A stretch of 64,000 nucleotides of DNA from Vibrio sp. 10N (lineage in GTDB: Bacteria > Pseudomonadota > Gammaproteobacteria > Enterobacterales > Vibrionaceae), in NCBI RefSeq assembly GCF_036245475.1, contig NZ_BTPM01000001.1:2170001-2234000 (forward strand), written 5' to 3'. The notes under the pieces are model-generated. The model was not told the DNA's origin. It searched no databases and saw only the letters and a list, made by a program, of their open reading frames with translations. This document shows, one piece after another, positions 38,282 through 49,400 of the stretch. A program made the position numbers and the translations under genes. How positions within the stretch are numbered: position 1 is the stretch's first letter; each line of letters begins with the position of its first letter.

Positions 38282-38533
38282 AATGAATTTCCCAATTTCC
38301 GATTGTTTATATGAAATCTATATTGTGGGTGATGGCATGAAAAGTCGCCAATACTAAATCCACCCACAAAATCAAAGGTTCATTTATACTCGGAAAATCG
38401 TCTAAAATCGACCTAATTTGACAGAATTGTTGTGTTTAATTGCCTGTTGCTACGCGAGAACACCTGAAACGGACAAAATATCAACAAATCCTATTATTTA
38501 CTGACTTCTGTTTATCGGCTTTAAGGGACTAAA

Positions 38534-39412
38534 ATGAGTGAAGCGAATTTGCGACTTGGGCTAACCATGTGGTCTCACAATGAGTGGCAGCACTCCTTCT
38601 ATGGCAAAGGCACCAAACCTGGGGAGCGCTTAGCACGCTATGCGTCTGTGTTTGATACAGTAGAAGGCAACACAACGTTTTACGCTACGCCAAGCGCAAA
38701 GACCGTCGCTAGTTGGAATGATGCCACCTCCGATGATTTTCGTTTCACCTTTAAACTCCCTAAGGCGATTACCCATGAGCGAATGCTTAACCAATGCCAA
38801 GACGAGCTCACGGCTTTCTTACAGGTGATGGCACCTTTGCACCACAAAGTCGGCATGTGGACGATTCAGTTGCCGAGCAAGTTTTCACCCGCTGACCTCC
38901 GTGCCTTACAAGCGTTCTGTGCTAAGTTTCCATCTGAAATGAAACTTGGCGTTGAAGTGAGGCATTTGGGCTTTTTCAATAAATCCGATGAAGAGCGAGT
39001 GTTTAATCAATGGCTGATGGAGCATCACATCGACCGCATTATCATGGATTCTCGCCCCGTTTTTTCCGCAGCTCCCACAACAGCAGCCGTCATTGATGCT
39101 CACGAGAAAAAACCTAAAGTGCCTGTGCACGCCATTGCCACCGCGGATCATCCAATGATCCGCTTTATTGGCCACCCTGAGATGGAGGCCAATAAAGAGT
39201 TTTTTAAACCATGGGAGAAGAAGTTGGCACAGTGGCTCAAACAAGGTAAGCAACCCTATTTAATGATCCACACCCCCGATAATATAGAAGCGCCGGAACT
39301 CGCAATAAAGCTGTATGACCAACTGAAAACATCGTTAGCTGGCGACATTACTTTAGTTGATAGGCCGACATTTCCTTGTCTTCGAGATGACCATCAAATC
39401 TCTATGTTTTAG
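38534..39412 (+). CDS. DUF72 (YecE) family protein
   Basis: This 292-aa cytoplasmic protein belongs to the DUF72/YecE family, a TIM-barrel fold with no confirmed activity. Conserved features are the N-terminal GLTMWSHNEWQHSFY, the DTVEGNTTFYATPS segment, RFTFKLPKAITHERML and a late LMIHTPDN. It is encoded just upstream of cmoAB on the same strand. It starts with ATG behind AAGGGA. Confidence 0.88.
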   Translation: MSEANLRLGLTMWSHNEWQHSFYGKGTKPGERLARYASVFDTVEGNTTFYATPSAKTVASWNDATSDDFRFTFKLPKAITHERMLNQCQDELTAFLQVMAPLHHKVGMWTIQLPSKFSPADLRALQAFCAKFPSEMKLGVEVRHLGFFNKSDEERVFNQWLMEHHIDRIIMDSRPVFSAAPTTAAVIDAHEKKPKVPVHAIATADHPMIRFIGHPEMEANKEFFKPWEKKLAQWLKQGKQPYLMIHTPDNIEAPELAIKLYDQLKTSLAGDITLVDRPTFPCLRDDHQISMF

Positions 39413-39477
39413 CTGCGGATGAGCTCAGTAGGCTTGCTATTGAAAGCAATAATGACATTTCGCGTTAAATGACGTAA

Positions 39478-40260
<783 letters not shown>

Positions 40261-40332
40261 TCTGCAAGCTATAAATAACCTGCACACTGTTTGTACCCTA
40301 GCTATTGTCACCCATTATCCGTAGAGAGTTTC

Positions 40333-41310
40333 ATGTTTAACTTTGCTAATTTTTATCAGCTCATCGCTCAAGACACTAAGCTTCAGCCTTGGCTCAACAT
40401 CCTGCCTCAGCAACTTACCGACTGGCAGAATGCCGAGCATGGTGACTTTGACCGTTGGTTACGCGCCCTGGCGAAAATCCCGACTGGCCAGCCTGATAAC
40501 GTTGAACTGAAATCGGAAGTGTCATTGGCAAACAATGACCCTCTGGCGATGGGTGAAATGAAAAAGCTGGAAAACCTGCTGCGCACCTTCCACCCATGGC
40601 GCAAAGGCCCATACCGTGTTCATGACATTCATATCGACACAGAATGGCGCTCTGACTGGAAATGGGACCGCGTACTTCCACACATTTCACCGCTGAAGAA
40701 CCGCTCTGTTCTGGACGTAGGTTGCGGTAATGGCTATCACATGTGGCGCATGCTAGGTGAAGGCGCGCGCTTATGTGTCGGTATTGACCCTTCACATCTC
40801 TTCCTAGTGCAGTTCGAAGCCATCCGTAAGCTTATGGGCGGTGACCAACGTGCACATCTATTGCCTCTGGGCATTGAGCAGCTACCGGAACTGCAAGCGT
40901 TCGATACTGTATTCAGTATGGGCGTTCTGTACCATCGCCGCTCACCACTCGATCACCTGATCCAATTGAAGAACCAACTGGTTGCTGGCGGTGAATTGGT
41001 GCTTGAAACCTTGGTGATTGAAGGCGACGAAAATGCGGTACTCGTGCCTGTCGATCGTTACGCCCAAATGCGTAATGTGTACTTTTTCCCATCGGCACGC
41101 GCACTTAAGGTATGGTTAGAAAAGGTTGGGTTTGTCAACGTACGCATCGTTGATGAAAACGTGACAACGACGGATGAGCAACGCACGACAGGCTGGATGA
41201 CTCACAATTCACTGCCGGAGTATTTGGATCCTAACGACCCAAGCAAAACCGTAGAAGGTTACCCTGCACCACGACGTGCCGTGTTAGTTGCTGAAAATCC
41301 GAGCAAATAA
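40333..41310 (+). CDS. cmoB: tRNA U34 carboxymethyltransferase CmoB
   Basis: This 325-aa enzyme transfers the carboxymethyl group from carboxy-SAM to 5-hydroxyuridine-34 of tRNA. It shows [24 protein letters not shown], the SAM motif [16 protein letters not shown], and [17 protein letters not shown]. The start at 40333 (MFNFANFYQ) fits the family length and has GAGAG upstream; the longer frame from 40291 does not. It follows cmoA by 72 bases. Confidence 0.96.
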   Translation: MFNFANFYQLIAQDTKLQPWLNILPQQLTDWQNAEHGDFDRWLRALAKIPTGQPDNVELKSEVSLANNDPLAMGEMKKLENLLRTFHPWRKGPYRVHDIHIDTEWRSDWKWDRVLPHISPLKNRSVLDVGCGNGYHMWRMLGEGARLCVGIDPSHLFLVQFEAIRKLMGGDQRAHLLPLGIEQLPELQAFDTVFSMGVLYHRRSPLDHLIQLKNQLVAGGELVLETLVIEGDENAVLVPVDRYAQMRNVYFFPSARALKVWLEKVGFVNVRIVDENVTTTDEQRTTGWMTHNSLPEYLDPNDPSKTVEGYPAPRRAVLVAENPSK

Positions 41311-41466
41311 TCTCATTTGATGAGAAATCGTTGCCAAATACGACAACTTTAACCGCGCTTTTATAAGTCTGACGTAGCTCTGACAATAGGGAGTATCGCA
41401 CTCCCTATTGGTTACGATAAAATCCCTACAATTCCAGTTCCATTTTATTGTTTTTTAGGGTTTAAG

Positions 41467-42201
41467 ATGTATAAACGCTTGGCACCTCTTGTCGCCATCG
41501 GCCTACTTTCAGGTTGTTCTACAATCAATCACCAAGAACTTCATCAAAACACCATCAGTGCAATTCAAGAATCTGAAGCTCGCCTCGACAACAAACTGAC
41601 TAACCTCACGCTTCAGTTGAGCAATAACGCAGACTACATTGATAGCTTAGAAACCGAAGTCATCGCCCTCACCAAAGAAGTCGAAGCTTTAAAGCAAGCA
41701 CAACTTGGCGAAGACCTAGATGAAAAGCAAAGCAAGCCACTACCAATTATCGCACCTAAAGCGTCCTCTTCTGCTCCTGTTGTTTTAGGCTCCGTTGAAC
41801 AAGTCCATCTTGATATCCTCGACCGCAGTTTTGATGCGCGTGTGGATACCGGCGCTGTGACCTCTTCACTCAGCGCATCAGATATTCAAGCATTCGAAAG
41901 AGATGGCAAACAATGGGTGAAATTTAAACTTCTTGAAGAAAAGTCTCGCAAAGGAAACGATCGCTGGATAGAAGCACCGGTAATTCGATATGTGAAGATT
42001 CGTCAATCAACCAGTGAAAAAATGGAGCGCAGAGCCGTAGTTGAACTTTGGATCCGTGTTGGAAAAATCCATGAAAAAGCACAATTTACACTGGCAGATC
42101 GCTCACAAATGACCCACCCTATATTACTAGGACGAGAATTTATTAAAGATATTGCTTTAGTTGATGTAAGTCAGCAATATATACTTTCATCTAACAAGTA
42201 G
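41467..42201 (+). CDS. Retropepsin-like 'ATP-dependent zinc protease' family lipoprotein
   Basis: This 244-aa predicted lipoprotein has the lipobox GLLSGC at residues 12-17, a coiled-coil stalk (about 30-80) and a Zn_protease/RimB-like domain (about 105-235). That domain carries the retropepsin-type active-site motif DTGAVTSSL (D127-T128-G129) and HPILLGREFI. The family name is historical; the fold is that of aspartic retropepsins. It is first in a conserved three-gene locus with a 7TM inactive-transglutaminase protein and an ATP-grasp ligase. Pseudomonas homologues have been linked to stress tolerance and biofilm (recalled, not checked). Substrate unknown. Confidence 0.85.
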   Translation: MYKRLAPLVAIGLLSGCSTINHQELHQNTISAIQESEARLDNKLTNLTLQLSNNADYIDSLETEVIALTKEVEALKQAQLGEDLDEKQSKPLPIIAPKASSSAPVVLGSVEQVHLDILDRSFDARVDTGAVTSSLSASDIQAFERDGKQWVKFKLLEEKSRKGNDRWIEAPVIRYVKIRQSTSEKMERRAVVELWIRVGKIHEKAQFTLADRSQMTHPILLGREFIKDIALVDVSQQYILSSNK

Positions 42202-42256
42202 TTTTCTTTAAAATAACACCTCCTTCAGGGAAGCAATTACAATAATAAGGTTGTTT

Positions 42257-43762
42257 ATGACTTCACGTATTCCATTTTTCCTATCTGTAGGATTACTCAT
42301 TGTAGCGGGTATTGCGCTCAGTGTTATTAGGCACGATACCTATGGCGTACCATGGACTCCTGGCGAAACACGCCAAGTATGGGACATCGAAGCCCGTGTC
42401 GAGTTTAACGCCATTGGCAAACCAGCGAAGGTTTCGTTAGCGGCACCATACACTCAAGAAGGTTTCACATTAATTGGTGAGTCCGCTTCCTCACCTGGCT
42501 ATGGTGTGTCTTATGTTGACTCTGATGCGGGTCGCCGCGCTGAATGGTCGATTCGCGAAGCACAAGGTCCACAAACCATCTATTACAAGACTCAATTCCT
42601 TGTGGACGACCAAGCGTTGGCAAACTCAACTCCGCCAACAGAAGATGTCATTAAACCTACCTTTGATGGTCCAGAAGAAGCCGCTGCAGTTGCCATTTTA
42701 GACCGCGCTCAATCTCGTTCATCGGACAATGTCACTTTCACTCGTGAGCTTATCAAAGCGCTGAACGACAACGACAGCCAAAACTCAGCTCTCATTCTTA
42801 ATAACATGACTAAACTGCAAGCGGCAGCAAAACTGCTCGCGTTTGCTGAAGTTCCAAGCAAAGTCGTCGGCGTTATTGAACTGGAAGATGGTCGCCGTCG
42901 TCAGTCCATACAACAAATGCTGAGTGTCTGGGACGGAGTCAAATGGCAGATCTTCTCACCAGAATCGACAGAAGGTAAGAAACAAGCCAACCTTCTAGTG
43001 TGGGACGAGTCCAACGTATCACTGCTTGATGTTGTCGGTGGTAAAGACAGTAAAGTGCATTTCACCATGATTGCGCAAGAGGTCTCTCCTCAAGAAGCAA
43101 CCAACAGCAAAGTGGATGCCGACGGTCTATTGAACTTCTCAATTCATAGCCTACCGCTCGAAGAGCAAGCCATGTTTAAGACCATTATGCTGATCCCTAT
43201 CGGCGCGCTGATTGTGGTGTTCTTGCGTATCCTAATCGGTCTTAAAACTTCTGGTACCTTCATGCCTGTACTGATTGCCGTCGCATTCGTACAAACTCAG
43301 CTTGTGACGGGTATTGTCGGTTTCCTATTGATTGTCGGTACCGGTCTGGTGATCCGTAGCTATTTATCAAAACTCAACTTGCTGTTAGTCGCTCGTATAT
43401 CCGCGGTCATCATCACGGTAATCTTGATAATCTCTATCTTCACCGTAGTAGCGTTTAAGATTGGTTTGACAGAAGGTCTATCTATTACCTTCTTCCCTAT
43501 GATTATCCTATCTTGGACAATCGAACGTATGTCTATCCTTTGGGAAGAAGAAGGTGCCAAAGAAGTGGTGCTGCAAGGCGGTGGCTCACTACTGACAGCA
43601 GTACTGGTATACCTTGCGATGACCAACCCATATATTCAGCACCTAACGTTTAACTTTATCGGTCTGCAGCTGGTTATCCTTGGTGGTATCTTGCTACTAG
43701 GTACTTACACAGGTTACCGACTCACTGAACTGCGTCGCTTTAAACCACTGACGGAGGACTAA
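42257..43762 (+). CDS. Inactive transglutaminase fused to 7 TM helices
   Basis: This 501-aa protein has an N-terminal TM, a periplasmic inactive-transglutaminase domain (about 35-290, lacking a Cys-His-Asp triad I can recognise) and a C-terminal 7TM block (about 305-495, beginning MLIPIGALIVVFLRILIG). These match the paired families Transglut_i_TM and 7TM_transglut. ATG 42257 is chosen over a TTG six bases upstream because AAGG at 42247-42250 fits it. It sits between the protease and the ATP-grasp ligase genes and may scaffold or transport the ligase product. Confidence 0.88.
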   Translation: MTSRIPFFLSVGLLIVAGIALSVIRHDTYGVPWTPGETRQVWDIEARVEFNAIGKPAKVSLAAPYTQEGFTLIGESASSPGYGVSYVDSDAGRRAEWSIREAQGPQTIYYKTQFLVDDQALANSTPPTEDVIKPTFDGPEEAAAVAILDRAQSRSSDNVTFTRELIKALNDNDSQNSALILNNMTKLQAAAKLLAFAEVPSKVVGVIELEDGRRRQSIQQMLSVWDGVKWQIFSPESTEGKKQANLLVWDESNVSLLDVVGGKDSKVHFTMIAQEVSPQEATNSKVDADGLLNFSIHSLPLEEQAMFKTIMLIPIGALIVVFLRILIGLKTSGTFMPVLIAVAFVQTQLVTGIVGFLLIVGTGLVIRSYLSKLNLLLVARISAVIITVILIISIFTVVAFKIGLTEGLSITFFPMIILSWTIERMSILWEEEGAKEVVLQGGGSLLTAVLVYLAMTNPYIQHLTFNFIGLQLVILGGILLLGTYTGYRLTELRRFKPLTED

Positions 43763-43765
43763 TCT

Positions 43766-44740
43766 ATGCTTGGAAAGCTAACCAGTCCTTTTAAGCTTCG
43801 TGATCGCGGTATCATGGGTATGAACCAGCGTAACCATGGTTACATCGGTAAATACAATGACCGCTCGAAGTATCCACTTGTGGATGACAAGCTAAAAACC
43901 AAAATCATTGCTGAAAAAGCTGGCGCGACCACGCCAGCCCTCATTGGCGTCGTCAATAACCAGGCGGAAGCAAAACGCATCCATACTATGGTTAAAGATT
44001 GGCCTGGCTTTGTAATTAAACCTGCGCAAGGCAGTGGTGGTAAGGGCATTTTGGTGATAGTGAGCCACAAGGATGGTGTTTACACTAAGCCATCTGGCGC
44101 CACGATCAACAAAGAAGATGTTGAACGTCATATCAGTAACACCCTTGCAGGTCTGTTCTCACTTGGTGGTAAGAACGACGTAGCGGTGGTTGAAAACTTG
44201 ATTAAGTTTGACGACTGCTTCGATGGCTTTAGTTACGAAGGTGTGCCAGATGTACGTATTATCGTATTCCAAGGCTACCCTGTGATGGCGATGATGCGTT
44301 TGTCTACGTCAGCTTCTGACGGCAAAGCAAACCTGCACCAAGGTGCCGTAGGTGTTGGTATCGACATTGCCACTGGTAAAGCAGTACGTGCAGTACAGTT
44401 TGACCGCCCTGTGACCCATCACCCAGATACGGGTAAAGAGCTTGCAACGCTCGCTGTACCGCATTGGAAGCGACTGTTAACTCTGGCTTCTAGCGCGTAT
44501 GAAATGACCGGGCTTGGTTACATGGGTACCGACATGGTTCTCGACAAAGAAGAAGGCCCTATGGTCCTCGAGCTTAACGCACGTCCGGGACTCGCGATTC
44601 AGATTGCTAACGGCTGTGGCATTTTGCCAAGACTGCAGCACATCGAATCTTTGGGTACACCAAACCCATTCGAGTATCCGAGCCCAGAAGAGCGCGTCGA
44701 GTACGCTGCAAAAATGTTTGGTCATGGCGAAGACGCTTAA
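43766..44740 (+). CDS. ATP-grasp ligase, alpha-L-glutamate ligase-like (RimK-related)
   Basis: This 324-aa cytoplasmic ATP-grasp enzyme is expected to form amide bonds to an amino acid. It shows a glycine-rich ATP loop VIKPAQGSGGKGILVI, metal and substrate-binding regions in DVRIIVFQGYPVMAMMRL, and the C-terminal GTDMVLDKEEGPMVLELNARPGLAIQ. It matches the RimK-related ligase family that always accompanies the two preceding genes. Four bases separate it from the 7TM gene. Substrate unknown. Confidence 0.9.
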   Translation: MLGKLTSPFKLRDRGIMGMNQRNHGYIGKYNDRSKYPLVDDKLKTKIIAEKAGATTPALIGVVNNQAEAKRIHTMVKDWPGFVIKPAQGSGGKGILVIVSHKDGVYTKPSGATINKEDVERHISNTLAGLFSLGGKNDVAVVENLIKFDDCFDGFSYEGVPDVRIIVFQGYPVMAMMRLSTSASDGKANLHQGAVGVGIDIATGKAVRAVQFDRPVTHHPDTGKELATLAVPHWKRLLTLASSAYEMTGLGYMGTDMVLDKEEGPMVLELNARPGLAIQIANGCGILPRLQHIESLGTPNPFEYPSPEERVEYAAKMFGHGEDA

Positions 44741-44757
44741 AGGACACTAATCAGAAC

Positions 44758-44792
44758 AAAGCGCTCTTTATCAAGGGCGCTTTTATTTTTTC
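44758..44792 (+). terminator. Terminator of the protease/7TM/ATP-grasp operon
   Basis: AAAGCGCTCTT and AAGGGCGCTTT form an 11-bp stem with one G-T pair and a TATC loop, followed by a T-rich tract. Confidence 0.88.
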
Positions 44793-45277
44793 CATATCAA
44801 GCGCTATCAAAAACATACGCCAATTCTCAATCCCCACCGATCAAGTTCACAGTTTCCATCTGCACACTCAAAACAAAGCCAAACACTTCAAAATTCAACA
44901 TTAAGCAATAAAATCAATACGTTACAAGGGAAAACTCAAAAATACCAAACCCACTCACATTCACCAAGTAAATTCCACCTTTCGTAGGAGCGTATTCCTT
45001 TACGATATAGCCTCCACAATTCAGATAGTTAGCTATCGTTCACATTGTTGCATTACGCTTTATCTCCTTAACATACTCCTTGTCACGTTGTTTCTACATA
45101 AATTGATATTTGTATCATTTCACTCCGCGGTTTAGGTCTTTGCGTCTAGGATGCACGCGCCTAAATGATGCAATAAAACCATCACTGTTTCGCAAACCTC
45201 TAGCGCCAAAGCAAAAAACGAGAAACGACCATCGCCTCTTGTTTGACCGCTGATGAGTTTGCACATCGGAGATCTTT
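44793..45277 (+). promoter_or_regulatory. Long AT-rich regulatory region upstream of the RND pump genes
   Basis: About 485 bases without a gene. The proximal part contains a LuxR/OpaR-like box (45104-45117) and should hold the pump promoter. The minus-strand frame at 45115-45498 is a shadow of the adaptor gene. No riboswitch or small RNA could be recognised. Confidence 0.5.
45104..45117. promoter_or_regulatory. LuxR/SmcR/OpaR-like operator
   Basis: TGATATTTGTATCA has the TGATA-N4-TATCA inverted repeat that forms the core of the Vibrio quorum-sensing master-regulator site (TTATTGATAAATTTATCAATAA). The outer bases match partly (ATTGATA on the left). It lies about 160 bases before the adaptor start. 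Confidence 0.45.
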
Positions 45278-46411
45278 ATGACCAAAACCGCAATAAGCAC
45301 TGCCCTCTCGCTTTCACTTCTTTTTCTTTCTGGATGTGGTGCTGAACAAAATTCCGAATCACTTTCTTCTTCTGTTGAAGTGAGCACTGTGGCGATAACC
45401 CACAGCGAGGTCTTCCCAACGACTGAATATGTCGGTCGAACTCGTGCCCCTGAAGACGTACAAATTCGCCCACTGGTTTCTGGACGATTGATCACCAAAG
45501 CGGTGGCTGAAGGTGCAGATGTGAAAAAAGGCGAACTTTTGTATGAGCTAGACCCGCAGCCGTTTCAAGTCCGCCTCAACGCGGCCAAGGCTGAGCTTGC
45601 AAAAGCAAAAGCTAAGATGCTTCAGGTTCAGCGTACCTTAAATCGCGCAGTGAAACTTCATAACGAAGGCTCCCTCTCTCCCCTAGAGTTTGAAGAAGTG
45701 GAGTTGGAAGAGACCACGTCAATTGCCGCTTATGAAATCGCTAAATCTGAATTCGACAAAGCTCAGCTCGAGCTCGATTGGACTAAAATCTATAGCCCTA
45801 TCGACGGCCGCGTCAGTAACTCTAGCTACAGTATCGGTGACATTGTGACGCCAGAAGGCCAGCCATTAACAACGGTGGTTAAACTCGACACCACTTGGGT
45901 GAATATTTCCGTAAATGAGACTTCTGGACTGGCCGAATTCCAAGAAGCTATGCTGCTTGATGAAAAGCATGCCAGTGAGTTTGAGGTACACCTCAAACTG
46001 TCTAACGGCGCGACATATCCATACGCTGGCCAAGTGGGCTTTGTCGACAACCGAGTTGATGTCGAAACAGGCACTATTACCGTTCGTCTCAACTTCCCGA
46101 ATCCAGACTTACTGTTATTGCCCGGTCAATATGTCACGGTAGAAGTGGTGGACGACTCCCTATCGCCGCTGTCGGTGCCTAGTGAATCGGTACAGTTCGA
46201 CCAAGGCGGTCACTTTGTTTATGTGGTTACTAACGAAAGTCTGATCGAGAAACGCTACATCCAGTGGTACCAGCAGCTTGAAAATGTATTCCTCGTTGAA
46301 TCCGGTGTTGAGTCTGGTGAGCAAGTTGTCACTGAAGGTTTGCAAAAAGTAAAACCAGGGTCATCTGTATCTGCTCACTCTCCAGAGACAAGTTCGGCGG
46401 CTGAGGGTTAA
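45278..46411 (+). CDS. RND efflux periplasmic adaptor (membrane fusion lipoprotein)
   Basis: This 377-aa lipoprotein (lipobox LFLSGC at 15-20) is the AcrA/MexE-type adaptor that bridges the pump and an outer-membrane channel. It has the biotinyl-lipoyl half motifs (VRPLVSGRLITKAVAEGADVKKGELLYELD and IYSPIDGRVSNSSY), an alpha-hairpin (about 100-165) and a beta-barrel domain. It starts with ATG behind GGAG. The pump gene follows after 3 bases. No TolC-type gene is nearby, so a shared outer-membrane channel is expected. Confidence 0.93.
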   Translation: MTKTAISTALSLSLLFLSGCGAEQNSESLSSSVEVSTVAITHSEVFPTTEYVGRTRAPEDVQIRPLVSGRLITKAVAEGADVKKGELLYELDPQPFQVRLNAAKAELAKAKAKMLQVQRTLNRAVKLHNEGSLSPLEFEEVELEETTSIAAYEIAKSEFDKAQLELDWTKIYSPIDGRVSNSSYSIGDIVTPEGQPLTTVVKLDTTWVNISVNETSGLAEFQEAMLLDEKHASEFEVHLKLSNGATYPYAGQVGFVDNRVDVETGTITVRLNFPNPDLLLLPGQYVTVEVVDDSLSPLSVPSESVQFDQGGHFVYVVTNESLIEKRYIQWYQQLENVFLVESGVESGEQVVTEGLQKVKPGSSVSAHSPETSSAAEG

Positions 46412-46414
46412 CAC

Positions 46415-49400
46415 ATGGTTGAGTATTTCATTCGTCGTCCTAAGTTTGCCATCGTATTGAGTATCATCATGACCATCATCGGTCTGATTGCCCTACTCAA
46501 AGCCCCTGTTGAGCAATACCCAAATGTCGCGCCTCCGGAGATTGAGGTGTCTACTGAATTTACTGGTGCCAACGCGGAAGTTCTGCGCGATACGGTCGCC
46601 ACAGAGATTGAAAAAGAGGTGAATGGCGTCGAGGGTATGATTTACATGCGCTCTAAATCTGCCAGTGATGGTAACTACATTCTGACTGTGGCGTTTGAAG
46701 TAGGCTTTGACGCCGACAAAGCGCAAATTCTGGTACAGAACCGCGTAAACCGCGCCATGGCCAAACTTCCAGAAGAAGTGAAACGCTCTGGTGTGAAAGT
46801 CGAAAAAACTGCGTCGAATATCATGATGGCAGTCATGGTGCACTCACCAGATCAATCCAAAGATGGCCTGTTCCTCAACAACTACGCCAACATGAACATC
46901 AAAGATGAGTTGGCACGTGTCAATGGCGTCTCAAAAGTTCGCAACATTGGTGACATGGAATACGCGATGCGTATTTGGCTCGATCCAATGAAAATGGCCA
47001 GCCTTGGGATCGTTCCGGAAGATGTCGCAAGCGCGATTGGTGAGCAAAACGTGATTCGCCCTGCAGGTAGTGTCGGTGCAGCGCCTTATGCCACACAAAC
47101 ATCGCCTTTCCAAATGGTCGTCCGTACCGAAGGTCGCCTGCGTCATAAAGAGCAGTTCGAAGATATCGTCGTCAAAGCTGACACTGCAGGTAAACTGGTT
47201 CGTATCTCCGATCTTGGTCGTGTTGAGCTAGGCTCACAGCAATACATTGTGAAGGCAATGTATGATCAATCAGATGCCGCCTTGCTCGCTATTTATCAAG
47301 CACCGGGCGCCAACGCACTGGAGATCTCCGAAGGCATTTACGCCAAGATGGAAGAGCTAAAAGCGCGCTTTCCGCAAGGTATCGATTATCAGATCCCATA
47401 TAACCAAACCGAGTTTGTTAAAGTCTCGATTGCCGAAGTAATGGAAACCTTAGTGATTGCCATCATCTTGGTAACCGCTGTGACCTATATTTTCCTTCAA
47501 GACTGGCGCACAACCATCATCCCGGTGATTGCCATCCCGGTCTCCGTGATCGCGACGTTTGCAGTTATGCAAGCAATGGGCATGTCGATGAACATGTTAA
47601 CGCTGCTAGGTCTGGTTCTGTCCATTGGTGCTGTAGTGGATGCGGCAATCATCGTTGTTGAAAACGTGGAACGCTTGATGGCGGAAGAGGATCTCTCGGC
47701 CATGGATGCCACCATTAAAGCGATGCAAGAAGTTACCGGTCCAATCCTGGCTTCTGCACTCGTACTGTTCGCGGTGTTTGGTCCTGTTACTATGATGCCA
47801 GGACTCACTGGCCAGCTTTATCAACAGTTTGGTATTACGCTTTCAGTTTCGATTGCGATTTCAACTGTGAACGCGCTGACATTAACGCCAGCACTTGCAG
47901 CCATCTTAATGCGTCCAGGAGGTCCGAAACCGGGCAAATGGTTGCGAGCATTCAACGTTTACTTAGATAAAGCAACCGCAGGCCTTGGGAATAGCGTCAC
48001 GCTGATGATTAAGCGCCTTACTCTTAGCTTGATGGGTTTTGGCGTGATGATCATTGCCATCGTGCTCATGGGTTATAAGATGCCAAGTGGCTTCTTGCCT
48101 GATGAGGACTCTGGTAACTTCTTTGTGAATATTGAACTGCCGCAAGCTGCATCACTGGCGCGTACTGAGCAAATCACCCGTGATGCGATTGATATGGTTC
48201 TTGAAGAGCAAGGCGTATCAAGCGTCGTTTCTGCACCGGGTTTTAGCCTGCTCGGCAACGCGGCAGCGTCTAACTCTGCAATGATGATCGTAAACCTCGA
48301 TCATTGGTCTGAGCGTACTGATGCCAATTTGCACATGAAAGCCATCATGGGACGCGTTCAAGATAAACTCAATCGCATCAGGAATGCCGACATCATTAGC
48401 TTTTTTGCGCCCCCCATTCCTGCCCTCGGTATGAACTCTGGCTTTGAAATGCGCTTGGAAGACACCTTAGGCCGTTCTCCTGCCGAACTTGCCGCAGTCG
48501 GCGATGAACTGATGGCGAAAGCGATGGCGCACCCTGCGATTGATTTTACCTACACCATGTTCCGCGCCAATACGCCACAGGTCGAAGTCAAACTCAAGCG
48601 TGACAAAATCAAGTCAACCAATGTGGATTTGCAATCGGTCTACATGACACTGCAAACCTACCTAGGTGGTTTGTATGTCAACGATTTCACTGAGTTTGGC
48701 CGTAACTACAAAGTATTTTTGCAATCTGAAGCGCAAAGCCGCTCTGACAGCAGTGATATCGCTAGCTACTATGTGCGCTCGAACGATGGAAAAATGGTGC
48801 CATTAAACTCGCTTATTGAGATAAAGAATGTGCTTGGAGCAGAAGCCGTCGAACGCTTTAATCTGTACAGTTCACTGATGATTAATGGTGTGGCTGCGCC
48901 GGGTTATAGCTCCGGTGAAGCCGTCGCTGCAATGGCAAGCATCGCCGATAGCTCACTACCAAGCGGTTATAAATACGATTGGTCTGGCTTGACCTATCAA
49001 GAACAAAAAGCGGGCAACGCTGCGCCAATCATGTTTGGTATGGCCATGCTGTTTACCTTCCTGTTTTTGGTCGCACAGTATGAGTCATGGGTGACGCCTC
49101 TAGCGATTATTCTTTGTGTGCCGACCGCCGTTTTTGGCGCCTTATTCCACACTTGGATTATGGGTGGTGATATCAATATCTACACTCAAGTGGGCTTGGT
49201 GCTTATGGTGGGCATGGCAAGTCGAAACGCGATATTGATCGTCGAATTTGCTAAAGAACTGCGTGAAGCTCAGGGACTATCGATTGTCGATGCTGCCGTC
49301 TCGGCGACTAAACTGCGTTTTCGTGCGGTATTGATGACGGCTTTCTCATTCATTTTAGGTGTCGTACCTTTGGTGATTGCAACCGGTGCCGGTGACGGTG

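Noticed and set aside
45115..45498. 127-codon minus-strand frame upstream of the RND adaptor
   Set aside because: It overlaps the adaptor gene antisense for most of its length and shows no domain.
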